From NCBI RefSeq assembly GCF_030272615.1, contig NC_081414.1, positions 818,782,396 to 818,846,395 of the forward strand: 64,000 nucleotides of DNA. Reading direction: 5' to 3'. A program made the position numbers and the translations under genes. Numbering within the stretch: the first letter of the stretch is position 1; the number at the start of each line of letters is the position of its first letter. The notes below the pieces were generated by a model. That model was not told the origin of the DNA, made no database searches, and saw only the letters and a list, made by a program, of their open reading frames with translations. Of this stretch, positions 1-12,316 are shown in pieces. Source of the DNA: Cryptomeria japonica (lineage: Eukaryota; Streptophyta; Pinopsida; Cupressales; Cupressaceae).

Positions 1-286
1 CAACATGGATATGTTCTGCGCGAGATCCGGTATCTTTCACCGGTAGTCATTTATGTCAATGGAAGATTAGGGTTTTTCATGGAGGTTAAAAGGTTGAATT
101 CACTTCATTATTGATCACCTTACATTCAAGGCAATCTCAGAGTGATTAAGAGCAACTAAGAGCAACTAAGAGCAATCAAAGGCATTTCAGAGCAATCAGA
201 TTTCTTCTTGAGTGATTTCACCGACATCTGGAGGAATTTGTTGGAGGTTTTCACCGAGAAGGATCAAAAGGTATTTATCTTTAAAT

Positions 287-3200
287 ATGGAAGCGAGATC
301 ATCATCTATTCCTATCTTTGTTGCAAACCTGATTGTAGTAGAGGTCAAGGACCGCCCCAGGCTAATTTTTAAGCAGTATCCGCATGTGGTTACCCTGGAA
401 GATTCGGTTGGAGCATTTTCCCGTGTTCAGGAGGGAGTTGTTTATGCTGAAGATGTTAGGGCATATATACACTGTCACATTGAGGACTTGGATACATCAG
501 AAATAAAGGGCATGTATATGAGTGAGTTGATGGGAGAATCTAGAAAGATCAAACTGACATACAAACACATTGAAGACTTAGGGTTTACCGACATTTTGGA
601 CATTCCGGAATTCAAAGATGAGATAATTAGGTATGTTTTGAGCAGAGTACATAGGGAATTTATATGGTTAGACAGACCTTACAAAATCACCAAGGAAGTC
701 ATTTGAGCAATCACTGGTTTACCATCGGTTGGGCAACATCCAGACAAGAAGGTTTCGAATGATTTCGTGAACAAGATCACCGACACGACATCTGATAGGA
801 AATCTATGAGAGTGAGCACTATTATCGACACAGACATCAGATTTGATAACATGATCATCGGGTATAAGGTAACTCAGTCAAACCGATTGAATTTTGTTTC
901 CAGTTCCTGTATTTTGGCTGCATACAAAATGATGAGAGAGGATGTGAAATTGGATCCATGCAGTTGGATGTTAAATGAATTGTTAATAAACCTAGGGAAG
1001 ATAAAGGGAGATAAGAAGGGAACCTTCTGGTATGACAACTTAATAGTCTGCTTAATGTTATATTTCATGAATGATACACCCGGTTTTGGTAAGAGGCAAT
1101 GGGCATTTGACATCCTGGTAGGGAGACAATTGAAACAGTCAATTGCTGCTTTAGGAATTCAGAGAGATGATAAGGTATGGGGATATTTCAAAGCATTTCA
1201 GAAATCCATGAGGTCTAGGGTAAGGGTACCTAAGCATATTGTAGAAAAATATTCAACCGACATATGCTTCATGGTGAAGAAGGATGAAACACTTATGGAA
1301 GCGGTTAAGCTTCGACATATTTGGATTGAGGAAATGGGCTATGAGGAGGATCCACAAATTCTTGATGCCTATGCAAAAATGTTGATTGATGCACCTATTG
1401 ATGAGGCAGAGAAACCCTATGGTATTGCACAACAGAAAACACATGAGGTTGAAACAAAGTTCAATCGGAAGAAAATAGAGAAGAAAGAGGGAAAAGCAAG
1501 CAAATTTGTTGAGAAGGTCTCATAGGACATCAAAGCATTAATTGATGTTGTCTTGGAGAAAGGAAGGAAGAGGAAGAATCCAGAAGTACAAATTGAGCCT
1601 GTTACTACACTGTTGGCATTCAAGAGGGTTGTAAGGAAGAAAACAGAGGAAACAAAGGTTGAAGCTAAAAAGCAATTGGTTAGGAAGGTTACATTCAAAA
1701 TACCGACACAAAAGAAAGCGCCAAAAGTAACCACTTCAGCTGCATCTGGTACTATAAAGAGGAAGAAGAAGAGTGACAGTGATACAGCTATTCAATCTGG
1801 TAATGTGAATATCATTCCACCTAAAACTTGTGCAGAATTAGTAGATGAAATAACCAAGGATGGCATGTTAAAGAATGTACAACATTACTATGATCATTTA
1901 GAAGATGATGAACAAAGAGAGGTAGAGCAAGCAGTCTTATTATACTTGGACATTTATAAGAAAGCCTTAATAGAAATAGAAAATCAAATACTGGTTGAAT
2001 TGTATAATATGTTAGATGCTAGAAGACTGTCAGCTATGCAAGAAGATAAGCATATCAAAATTCAAGAGTTATTATCTGTTATTGCCCCAGAAGAAATGGA
2101 AAGGACGCTTGAGGTGGCAGATATAATTTTTTTTAATAGCAAACATAGAATAACCAGTCTGATGCTAGGAAGGGTAAATGAAATAATAAAAGAAACTCAA
2201 AAAGCATGGGTTAAGTTCTTTGGAGAGAACAGAGGATTCTTTACTTTACCAGAATCTAAGGCAGACACTGTTGACACCCCGACTGAAGGAAAAGGAAAGA
2301 GGATTATGGGTATTTCACCCTCAGTTTTGAAAAATATTAAGATAGTGGAAATTAAGCCCCCGATTGATACAAATGTACAGACAAATATTGAGATACCGAT
2401 CAACACAGAGAGTGAACAAGTTAATGTTGTACATGATACTAATATTGAGGATAACAACCCTCCAGATACAAATGTACAGGTTGAGGTTAACTTTCTTATA
2501 GAGGAATTGACAGTTACACAGACTGCACCAAGTGACAAAGCCACCAGTGCAAGTGAGGAGGTTATAAAGGCTAAATCATTAGAGGAAAAGAAAGGGGAAA
2601 CCGATAAGGAACCGATAGTTGGTCCATCATTGTTGTCAATTGACACCTCACAGATTGAAAACAAAAACACAACAGAGATGAGTCCTACTGAACTCATGAT
2701 GATGGCAACACAAAAACTGATGAAGGAGAGATCTATAGATAAAGGTATTATTGATCAATCAATCACTGTTTTACACAGACTAGTCCCAGAGTGCAAGATT
2801 CAAAATGAAGTGAGCCCATCCGACAAGCTTAAAATAATTATTGAGCATATTTCAAAGGATTTTCAATCCTTACAACAGATTTCAAACCGACAAGCATTGG
2901 AAAGGTTCACTCAGGCTAAGAGAGCTACATTTGATCAGGCGATAAAATCTGAGAAGAAAAAGATTGATGAGAAGCTGGAACTGATAGATATTTCTTTGAA
3001 ACAATGTACAAATATTTATAGGGTATGTTGCAACATTGATATACTTACAACTAATGTGGATAAGAAGATAAAAGAACTTCAGGAGAAAATTGCAAATATT
3101 GCTAACTCTTTTGACAAACTGACTTCATTGACTACATCCATTGATGGTCAAATTTTGATTTTGGAAAACCAAATTTCTGTTCTTGAAAAGGAAAGAGACA

Positions 3201-3430
3201 AAATTATAAGAAGGGCTAGAAGTCCGAGAGGCTTGGTGAGTCCTCGGTTGCATTCACTCAGTGTACATAAGAAAGAATGTGTAGATATGGTGGGAAAGTC
3301 CACACTGATAGAGGTAAATGAGAAAGAGTCATTTGCACATATACTAAATGGACTTGTATCTATTTCTGGATTCAAAACAGGTTGGGATACCTATCTTGAG
3401 CTACTGGAGAAGGCTTATCTAGAATTTTGA
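287..3430 (+). pseudogene. Unrecognised long ORF of element A, with coiled-coil C-terminal half
   Basis: One frame of 1047 codons runs from ATG 287 to the stop at 3428-3430, interrupted by TGA at 704-706 and TAG at 1523-1525, with no frameshift. I chose ATG 287 because earlier codons in the frame have no support. The first 410 or so residues look globular, with an ITGLP-type stretch just after the first stop that I associate with plant transposon proteins (from memory, weak). The middle (about 1550-1780) is Lys/Arg-rich. Then come acidic low-complexity repeats of TNVQ/NIE type (about 2350-2530) and heptad-like segments (about 2700-3200) suggesting coiled coil. No zinc knuckle, DSG protease or RT motif is visible. 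The stops sit where Trp (TGG to TGA) and probably Gln (CAG to TAG) would be expected, consistent with recent inactivation. It could be an env-position ORF, a captured host gene or a divergent gag. Confidence 0.6.
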
Positions 3431-3527
3431 AATTTGTTAAGCTCCGGTAAGATATTTTTGGGATATTTATTGTACAGTTTTTTGAATCTTTGACATTCTT
3501 TTTAGAATTTTTGATGGCATTGATGTC

Positions 3528-3722
3528 AAAGGGGGAGTGATATAGATGTGAAAAACAATAGAAGGAGTTGTATACATCAGGGGGAGTTATGGAGTTATAG
3601 AGATATGGAGATGTAGAGTATTTTGCATATTCAACTTAGGGGGAGCAGACAGGATGAAACTGACATATGAAACCTTGACCATTTTTCACATGAGTGTTGC
3701 CATCAATGCCAAAGGGGGAGAT
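3528..3722 (+). promoter_or_regulatory. Iterated polypurine-tract boxes of element A
   Basis: Boxes of the form (A)GGGGGAG occur at 3528-3536, 3580-3586, 3639-3645 and 3711-3720. The last abuts the LTR and is the likely plus-strand primer. The first and last follow short phrases resembling 'gatgtcaa' and 'aatgccaa', a context also seen in element B. Multiple PPT-like boxes upstream of the 3' LTR are described for plant Sireviruses. Confidence 0.6.
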
Positions 3723-4658
3723 TGTTGGCAATTGACACTCAATTGGTTGGTTTCACTATGTTGTCATTGACAACAATATAATATTGTGTTATGGCTTCAT
3801 GTTTTGGTTCAGTTGTGTACCGACAGGCACTTCACAGACACAACACCGACACCGACATGACAAAAGGATTTCTTTGGTTACCGACAATGCATGCCGACAT
3901 GGTTTAAAATATGGTTATCGGTATTGAAGGTCGACATCTCTTGGATCCGGAATCGACAGTTGTTCTTAATATTTATGCATTCATATTATCTCGCTGACAT
4001 GTAATTTGATCTTGTATATATCTTTGTAAGTCGATATAAGGCATGATAATTTGTATAGGGTATATAGGTCAGTTGGATTAGATCATTTTGACAGAGACAT
4101 GAGAAATAGGAGATCATGGATATGTGAATGTAATATGATGCAAAATATATCAGAGAGATTATGTATGTGAGGAAATTCATGTAAGGGTTATTCCGGTAAA
4201 GGGTTTAGGGTTTTCAGACTGGAATAGACAGAGCTTAAACTGGAACTATATTTTGGCATAGAAGATGCTATCTTAGCAGTTCAACACTTCTCTGGATTGT
4301 AGTCTGAATTTTTATGTAGTCAGTGAGGCTCCTTTTGTGATTGAGCAGTGTGCTCTAGGCTGTAAGCCTTCCTGCAAGTGCAGGCCCCTCATATTCTATA
4401 ATATCTCTTCATATGGCCAGTGGATTGATATTGTGCGTCACAAATCCCACCGTGGTTTTTCCTCTTTGAGGTTTTCTACGTATTATTTTGTGTGTTATGA
4501 TTCTCATTTATGTGATTGGCTTATCGGTTGCTTTACTTCTTTCCATTCTATATGTACCGGTATACCGATTGACGTATGCATGTTTTAATAAGGATAAAAT
4601 TGATCATTCCGGTATAACACTGATTCACCCCCCCTCTCAGTGTTATTGGATTCCAACA
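3723..4658 (+). repeat. 3' LTR of element A (936 bp)
   Basis: It begins TGTTGGCAATTG directly after the last polypurine box and ends ATTCCAACA, giving the TG...CA ends and a short inverted repeat typical of LTRs. A C-rich box (4622-4640) and a GTGGTTTTTCC...TTTTCTACG box (about 4451-4482) match similarly placed boxes in the LTRs of elements B and D. The interior has several ACCGACA-type short repeats around 3838-3960. The partner 5' LTR is outside the window, so a target-site duplication cannot be checked. Confidence 0.75.
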
Positions 4659-6305
4659 GTTAGTCTGAGCCTATCCCCTATGTATGCCAACATTTCGATC
4701 ATAAGAACAACCCGTTGAAGACTGCACCCGTTTTGTGTAGTTGTCCTCAGTGTGGCGAAGCAAAGTGTGGTTTCTCGAGAACACCTAGTTAATACCGTCT
4801 CCAGAATTCGTAGGTTTAGATCAGCTTTCTTAACCCTATCTCCTTTTCCCCTTTTGAAAGTCTAAATCTCAGAAAATCCAAAAAATGAGAGAGCCTAAAA
4901 TTGACAAATCCATCTAGGTCCAAAAGATTGAAAGACATTCATAAACGTAAGTCCCCCTTGAGATTTTCAGCATACACTACCCAAGCAGCTATCCCACTAA
5001 ATTCGCTTGTTCGCACATATAGACCTTGGAATCAGTAGTGATTTTTTAGGAGAGGATAGAATACCTTTGGGTATCTTATTCTAATGTTTAGTAGATGATA
5101 AAACAAACACCAACAAACTGGAGATGAGTTTGTTGAGGTAAAGTTGGTGTTGATGGGTGGAGAGTTTGACCCCATAATATAATGATTCTGAGAGATGAGA
5201 GTGTTATTAGTATTGATAATTATAATTTCTGATGGTGGTCTCCAATATACAAAAAAAGATACATACAATAGAGCAATTGAGGAACTTAGTCTATAGACAA
5301 TGAGTTTCTTGAGGTAAAGTTGGTGTTGTATGGGTGGGGAGTGTGGCCTCATGATATAATGCTTATGAGAGATTGAGTGTTATTAGTATTGTTACAAGTG
5401 AACTAACCTACATGAAAAAACCTTTAAAAAGTTTGAGTTTTCCAAGTCATTTAATAAATCAGAGTCTACAAGGGATGAGTTTGTTGAGGTAAAGCTTTGA
5501 GAGGTGACTTGATGATCTTATAGGTGTAGTCTACCTTATTGAGGAACTTAGTCTATAGGGGATGAGTTTGTTGAAATAAAGTTTGTGCTGCTTGGGTGAA
5601 AATTACGATCCTATGATATAATGCTTCTAAGAGATGAGAGTGTGTTATTAGTATTGATAATTATAATTTCTGGTGGTGGTCTCTAGAAAAGATACATATA
5701 AAAGAGAGAGAAGGACTTTAAGGGAGAGGGATGATCAAACCTTAATGAAAAGGGAAGGGTTTTTGTTTCAAAAGATTTATTTCTTACAAAGATTTTTTAA
5801 ATTTACTGGGGTTGTCCATTCCATCAAATTCACCTCAACTTAATTCTTGGTGGGTAAAATTTCATCCACAAAGTTGTTTTAGCTACCGGATACAGTCCAT
5901 TCCACCAAATTCATTTGGGGTACGATCACCATCTCACCCCTTATGATGTCCGAGCTTTGCACTAAGTTAGATTTGATACTTGGTGGATTCATTGAGAACC
6001 ATTCAACTTCACCAGATGACCAAGACTTTATTCATAAACAAACGAAAAAACTTTGTCCTATAGATTAAATGCATTTTTGCGAATAACCTTTTATTTATAA
6101 TTTTAATGTTTTGGCAACACCCATTTAATAAGTAGCTAAACTAAGTAGAGTTTGTGCTGAGTGTCATGTGGAGTTGTGGATAAATAATATCTAATCATCA
6201 ACAATTATGAGAATTGCGCCCTTCATGCATACAAGTGTTGTTGGTGTTTATTGATTTCCAAAATTTATTGGAGTATCCAGTACATCCTCAGCTTGGGCTT
6301 TTTGT
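4659..6305. other. Intergenic, no gene seen
   Basis: No supported coding region. The left part (4659-5100) is unremarkable, and the right part (5690-6305) is AT-rich. The middle contains the degenerate repeat family listed separately. Short frames here on both strands have no domain or codon support. Confidence 0.6.
5123..5688. repeat. Degenerate dispersed repeat, four copies here
   Basis: Four related segments start at about 5123, 5300, 5474 and 5561. Each begins with a (g)atgagttt(g/c)ttga(g/a)(g/a)taaag phrase. Three continue through a 'ataatg...gagtgttattagtattgat' phrase for about 90-130 bp, while the 5474 copy is only the head. A fifth copy with the same head and tail is at 37457-37588. 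Copy boundaries are approximate, and no terminal inverted repeats or target duplications were recognised. Confidence 0.6.
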
Positions 6306-6310
6306 TTATC

Positions 6311-7912
6311 TGTTGGCATTATGAGAACCGGCATGAGCCTTATGTAAACTGGCATGAAGACATAATGATATTGTATGTTGTCATTGATGTCAATATGAGA
6401 CATAGTGTGAACCAACACATGAGATAAGAGAAGAAAGAGATACCGGCATATGTGTGACCCGGTATATGCCAAAGTGAAGCGGCACATTTGTTCAAAGTGA
6501 ACCGGCATGCAGTTATGAGAACCGGCACATGGAAGCACTATATGACTACCGGTTGGTAAGGCAGCTTCCACTTCGGGGTTTCTAGTTGGAGTATCTCAAG
6601 TTTGTGTGACTCGATCGGTGATCTTTGTGTGATGAGTTAGTAGTATGATGGAGGACAGATCGTGTTGCCATGTAAGCTCTGTGTGTGTGAAGGATCTTGC
6701 ATGAAGAAGACTATTCCTATCTACCTTGGGAATGTGCGAAGTCTGTCAAATAGTGATAACGCGTGATGGGTTATCAGCCGCCATGAAAACGGTGGATAAT
6801 GGACGATGGAGAATGTCTTGAGATCGACTCAAGACTGGTGCATTCAATGCAGTATGTTTCAACGGTCAGGATCGAACCATTTGAATTTCTCAACCTAACA
6901 GGTTTAGGGTTTAGGGTTTTTGCTAGCGACCTGTATGTTCCCTATAAGGTCGATGTTAGGTTTCTATCTAAAGTTGTTGGCAAAAAGTTGTGAGTGTGTA
7001 TCCAACGAAAGTGATACAAGATTCTTGCTAGACCATAGGAGAAAAGAGATACCTGCAAAGTGTATGTGCAGAAGGAAAAGAGGAGCCTAAACGGATCTGT
7101 ATTAGTATTAAGTACTGTTAACAGATCATTGTAATACCTGTTGATCTCTAACCACTTCAACAGTTGCAAAATCCCCTAACAGGGTAGCCTTAACTGGCTT
7201 GATTCAAAATCCCTTAAATCGGGTGGTCTTAACCGGCTTGTTGTAAATCCCTTAACTGGGTAACTCGAAGCTAATGAGTTCTGAGAAGCTAGAGAAGCTT
7301 AGGAGATCCTTTCAGCTATTGAGTTCTTAAAATCCTCTAACAAGGTGACCCTACCGGGTTTAACCCTTAACCGGGTGATCCCTAACAGGATCGGTTCCTA
7401 CCAGAACCTATTGTAATGTTCTTAATCAGACAAGGCTCCTAACAGAGCGGACTTCTAAAGAGTTCAAAAAGCAGCTTGTGGATATTCATCCCCACTGTGG
7501 TTTTTCCCAGTTGGGTTTCCACGTGAAAAATGTGTGTCATGTGAAATGCTTTTGTCTTGTGATGCTTTGTTTTATCTGTTATGCACATGAAGTTTCTATG
7601 TTTTATGCCTGTCTATAAAACATATTGAACTCATTGTTGTGAAGATTTGATGGTTAGGTCTACTAGTTCATGCATGAAAATATTATGATAATGTGGTATT
7701 GAGCTAAGAGAAAAGCTTAGTAAGTGACCGGTTCATGACTGATTGAGTTATTCTGGATGCTACCGGTTGCACTCTGTTTTACTGGTATCTCTGTTTATCA
7801 GTCATTGTGAGTGTTTGCTATCAAACCGATTTTGGATTGTATTTATGTCTATACTGATTCACCCCCCCTCTCAATACCGGTTTGGTACTAGTGGTTCATC
7901 ATTGAGTTATCA
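6311..7912 (+). repeat. 5' LTR of element B (1602 bp)
   Basis: It runs from TGTTGGCATTATG to GAGTTATCA. Inside are repeated ACCGGCAT-type motifs near the start (6327-6540), a tract of imperfect repeats built on 'aatccctta-accgggt' (about 7168-7400), a GTGGTTTTTCCC...GGTTTCCACG box (about 7497-7525) and the C-rich box GATTCACCCCCCCTCTCA (7856-7873) near the 3' end. Two TTTAGGG-like copies near 6902 are internal LTR sequence, not a telomere. Confidence 0.93.
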
Positions 7913-7913
7913 A

Positions 7914-7927
7914 TTGGTATCAGAGCC
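7914..7927 (+). promoter_or_regulatory. Primer-binding site, initiator Met tRNA, element B
   Basis: TTGGTATCAGAGCC starts one base after the 5' LTR. It is the standard plant copia PBS complementary to the 3' end of initiator-Met tRNA. Confidence 0.9.
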
Positions 7928-7981
7928 CTCCAGGTCCTCTGTGTTGTAAGCTTAACCGCTTGAGGGAAAGATCCTAGCCAA

Positions 7982-10900
7982 ATGATGAAGAGGGAAGGTC
8001 CAAAGTTCAACAGGGAAAACTTTGGTATATGGAAAGACAGGATGAAGATATTCATCAAAAGTATGAGTGTTCAACACTGGAGTTATGTTGAAAATGTATA
8101 TGTTGTTCCTACCAGTACTCTCACTGATGACCAAAAGAGAGAGATACAAGAAAACGGGCAAGTCATGGAAGCCCTCATCAGTAGTCTATCTGACATTGAG
8201 TTTATTGATGTTCAGGACAAGGCAAATCCCAAAGAAGTATGGGATGCTCTTGAAAATATCTATGGTGGTGATGAGCATGTAAAATAGGCTAAGGAAGAGA
8301 GCTTGAGAGGAAAGTTTGAAGACATGAGAATGGTTGAAGGAGAGACCATTAAATAGTATGAAATAAGAATCAAAATAGTTGTTGGAGAAATAAAGAGTGC
8401 AGGTGGCAAAATAGAAGATTCCACTGTGGTAAGTAAAGTCCTGAGATCCTTGTTGCCGGTCTATGCAATAAGGGTTGCTACTATATAGGAGCTAAGATCA
8501 ATAGACAAGTCTAAGGCATCGTTGGACTCCATCATAGCCAAGTTGACAGCCTATGAGCTAAATAGCTTTGATGGTAGTGTTCAAAAGTCAGAATCAACTT
8601 TTAAAGCTTCTGCTATACCATCCAGAAAAGGAAAAGAGGCTAGCACTAATGGGGAACCTAGTCAGAACAGAGAGATGAAGGATGAAGAGTTTCTGATGGA
8701 ATTTGAAGCTCTTCTGGCCAGGAGATTCCCAAAAGGAACTGGTAAATACAAAGGTAAACTACCTTTGAAATGTTTCTCCTGCAACCGGATAGGACATATT
8801 GCTATGAACTGTCCTAATAGTGACAACAAGGACAAATTGGAAAGGTTCAAGAAATTCAAAGGAGGAAACTAGATAAATTGTTTTGTGGCAGTTGATGAAG
8901 GTGTCACAGATGAGGAATCTGAAGATGAAGAAAATGAAGACATTGTGTTCGTTGCTGTAAAGGAAGATGTGACAGACAAGAAGGCTCTTGTCTCCCAGTT
9001 TGATGATTCCAATGAGTGGATCATTGACAGTGGTTGCTCTCACCATATGACTGGTGACCGGAGCAAGTTTCTATCATTAGAAGAGTATGATGGTGGTGTG
9101 GTTCGCTTTGACAATGATGCACCATGCATGGTCAAAGGCAGAGGGTCCATCTCCTTGAATGGAAAGAGTAGTGCTGACAATGTGTATTGGGTTGATGGTC
9201 TCAGACACAACCTTCTAAGTGTTGCCCAGTTAAATGATAGTGGACTCGCTCTACAATTCAAGAATGGAGTTTGCAGAATCAAACGTAAAGATGGTAAATT
9301 GGTAACCACCGGCATGCAAACTAAAGGTAACCTATTTCATCTAAATGCTAATATAAGTACATGTCTTATGGCTAAGCTTGATGATAGTTGGATATGACAT
9401 AGGAGATTCTGCCATGTGAACTTTGACAACATTGTGAAGGCTAGTAAGATCAAGGCAGTTAGAGGGTTGCCAGTGCTGAGCAAACTGGATAATACCTTGT
9501 GTAGAGAATGTCAATTGGGGAAAATGTCTTCCTCAACTTTTAAAGGTAAATCTTTCACTGCTGACAACTTGCTTGATCTTGTGCATACTGATTTATGTGG
9601 TCCTATGAAAACTAGAAGTGTGCAGGGTGATAGGTACTTCATGATTCTCACTGATGACTGCTCAAGAATGATGTGGGTTACATTCTTGAAAGACAAGTTT
9701 GAAGCTTTTGGGAAATTCAAAGCTTTCAGAGCATTAGTGGAAAAGGAAAGCGGTAAAAGGATCAAGTGTCTCAGAACTGATCAAGGAGGGGAATTCACTT
9801 CCAGTGAATTCAACAAGTACTGTGAAGAATTTGGCATCAAGAGACAGCTATCTGCCCCCCGGACTCCACAGTAGAATGGCCTAGTAGAGAGGAATAACCG
9901 GACTGTGGTTGAAGCAGCTAGAACTATGTTGATCCAAGGAAAGGTTGCTCACACCTTTTGGAGAGAAGCGGTGAGCACTGCAGTTTACACTATGAACCGG
10001 GTACTCATCAAAAAGGGCAAAGACAAAACTCCTTATGAGTATTGGACCGGTAAGACCCCTGTGGTAAATTATTTTAAGGTCTTTGGTAGCAAATGTTACA
10101 TCAAGAGGAGTGAACATTAGGGCAAATTTGAAGCTAAATGTGATGAAGGAATATTTCTAGGATATTCCACCAAGAGTAAAGCTTTCAAGTGCTACAACAA
10201 TAGGACTCAGAGAATTATGGAAAGCATCAATGTAAGAGTTGATGAATCCTCTAAGAAGACTGAGAAAACTGGCAGTGAGCAAGTCGTAAATGAATCGGTT
10301 GCAACCTTCTGGGAACCGGTTGTCAATCAAGCGAGCACCAGTAACAGTGTTCCTGAACCGGTGAATGTTGATACTGATGAAGATAAGGATGAAGAAGAAA
10401 AGCAAGAAGAACTAATTAAGACCATTCCTCGGTATGTCAAGTTGAATCATGATCCCAAGCAGATCATAGGTGATAAGGATGTAGGAATCCTTACCAGAAG
10501 AAAGATCAGAGAAAACTTATGCATGGTCTCTAAATTTGAGCCTAAATCATTCAAAGAGGCTCATAATGATGAAGATTGGATCAAGGCAATGGAAGAAGAA
10601 CTTGACCAGATAGAGAAAAATGGTACATGGTCATTGGTACCCAGACCAGAGCATAAGAATGTCATTGGCACCAAATGGGTGTTTATAAATAAGTTGAATG
10701 AGGATGGCACAGTGATTAGGAATAAAGCCAGACTGGTATGCAAAGGATATGCTCAAGAAGAAGGTGAAGACTATGGGGAAACCTTTGCTCCTGTAGCCAG
10801 ATTGGAAGGAGTTCGTATGCTTCTTGCATATGCAGCTTTTAAGAGATTCAAGGTGTATCAAATGGATGTAAAATCTGCATTCCTAAATGGTGTACTTGAA

Positions 10901-12073
10901 GAGGAGGTATATATTGAGCAACCGGATGGGTTTACCCTATCTGAAGACAGTGACATGGTATGTAGGCTACACAAAGCATTATATGGTCTAAAGCAAGCAC
11001 CTAGGGCATGGTATGAGCGCCTACATTCCCATCTTGTGAAGATTGGATTTGAGAGAACAAGTGAAGATAGTAATATCTACTTGAAGTCTGAAGAAGATCA
11101 GATCCTGATCTGTGAAGTCTTTGTTGATGACATCATCTTTGGTGGAGATGACAAGATGAGTCATGAGTTTGTTGATGAGATGAAGAAAGAGTTTGAAATG
11201 TCACTCATAGGGGAGATTAAGTTCTTCATTGGACTGCAGATCCAGCAGATGAAAGATGGAATCTTCATCACTCAGTCCAAATATGTCAAAGAGGTGTTGA
11301 AGACTTTTGACATGGAAGATAGCAAACCGGTTGGTACACCGATGGTGACCGATTGCAAGTTGACAAAGGAAGATGATTCTGCATTGGTTGATGAGAAGGA
11401 ATACCGATCAATGATTGGTAAGTTGCACTATGTAGTGCATAGCAGACCGGATATTGCACATGCAGTTGGCATCATTGCAAGGTTCCAGAAGAGTCCAAGA
11501 GAATCTCACTTGAGTGCAGTCAAGCGGATTCTTAGGTATCCGAAGGGAACAATTGACTATGGATTGTGGTACCCATACAACAATAATTTCAATCTGAAAG
11601 TATTCACAGATGCTGATTGGGCTAGTAATGTGGATGATCGGAAGAGCACAACCGGCGGTGCATTCTTTCTCGGTGGTAGATTGGTCTCATGGATGAGTAA
11701 AAAGCAGAGTTGCATCTTTCAGTCTACAGCGGAAGTGGAGTATGTTGCAGCCTTCATGAACTATACTCAGAGAATCTGGATGAAGCATGTACTGGAAGGC
11801 TTCAAGATCCCTGTCCCTGAACCGGTAAGTATATTCTATGATAACACAAGTGCTATCAATATATCAAAGAATCCGGTTTTACATTCTAGAACCAAGCATT
11901 TTGAGCTTAAGTATCATTTCTTGAGGGAAAAGGTTCAGAATAAAGAGATTGCACTGGAGCATGTGTCCAGTAAGGAGCAGTTAGGAGACATATTCACTAA
12001 GCCTCTCCCAAAGACAACATTTGTGCATTTGAGAGGTGAATTAGGGGTATTGTCCCTTCAGGAGGTGAACTAA
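7982..12073 (+). pseudogene. copia gag-pol polyprotein of element B, seven in-frame stops
   Basis: One frame of 1363 codons from ATG 7982 to the stop at 12071-12073, with no frameshift. Order: gag (7982-8700, start resembling plant copia gag); CCHC zinc knuckle (8771-8812); protease with DSG at 9026-9034; GAG-pre-integrase with HRRF/HVNF (about 9398-9470); integrase with the DDE triad at 9590, 9779 and 9887 (35 residues between the last two); RT with the FVDD box (11120-11131); RNase H with TDADWA (about 11606); and the ILF/TKPLP-type end. Stops are TAG at 8285, 8354, 8486, 8870, 9872 and 10118, and TGA at 9395. Several replace a Gln conserved in the family (for example the PQ-Q-NG site at 9872), and the TGA replaces a probable Trp. 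Catalytic residues are all retained, so the copy was probably active shortly before decay. Confidence 0.93.
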
Positions 12074-12150
12074 AAGTGGTTGTTCCACATCAGTCAGGTA
12101 CTGGATAGACAAATCTTTGGTTGATTGGTGTGTTTAAGGATGCTACTCCT

Positions 12151-12316
12151 CAGGGGGAGCAGCATAAGGAAACAGTGGTGATTGTACCTCCATTTTGGCA
12201 TTGTTGTCAAAGGGGGAGAAGAAGTGAAGTGAAAAGACATCTGCAACAAATGGGGAGAAGATGTGAAGCAGAGAAGATATCTTTTGTATATTGCCATCAA
12301 TGCCAAAGGGGGAGAT
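12151..12316 (+). promoter_or_regulatory. Iterated polypurine-tract boxes of element B
   Basis: GGGGGAG boxes occur at about 12153-12159, 12209-12218 and 12306-12314. The last, AAAGGGGGAGAT, touches the 3' LTR and is the likely functional PPT. As in element A, each of the two main boxes is preceded by a phrase resembling 'ggcattgttgtcaa' or 'gccatcaatgcc'. Confidence 0.7.

Larger units (their letters stand above)
1..4658 (+). mobile_element. LTR retrotransposon A, 3' part (runs off left edge)
   Basis: The segment holds one long coding frame (287-3430), four purine-rich boxes and a terminal LTR starting TGTTGG and ending CCAACA, which is the order expected at the 3' end of an LTR retrotransposon. 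No gag, protease, integrase or RT is present in the visible part, so either pol lies to the left of the window and this ORF is an extra 3' gene, or the element is non-autonomous. The LTR shares short boxes with the copia elements at 6.3, 56.7 and 59.6 kb, so a copia-type (possibly Sirevirus-like) affiliation is inferred. Bases 1-286 are a non-coding leader containing short direct repeats of a gagcaactaa-type motif. Confidence 0.75.

Noticed and set aside
2197-2697. Minus-strand Ser/Val/Leu-rich frame over element A
   Set aside because: Antisense shadow of the acidic repeats in the main plus-strand ORF, with no start context or domain.
5032-5352. Possible small gene on the minus strand in the 5-kb spacer
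   Set aside because: It overlaps the degenerate dispersed repeat; composition and position are explained by the repeat.
6902-6920. Plant telomere-like TTTAGGG copies
   Set aside because: Only two copies, within the LTR of element B and repeated in its 3' LTR (about 12906), so they are part of the LTR.
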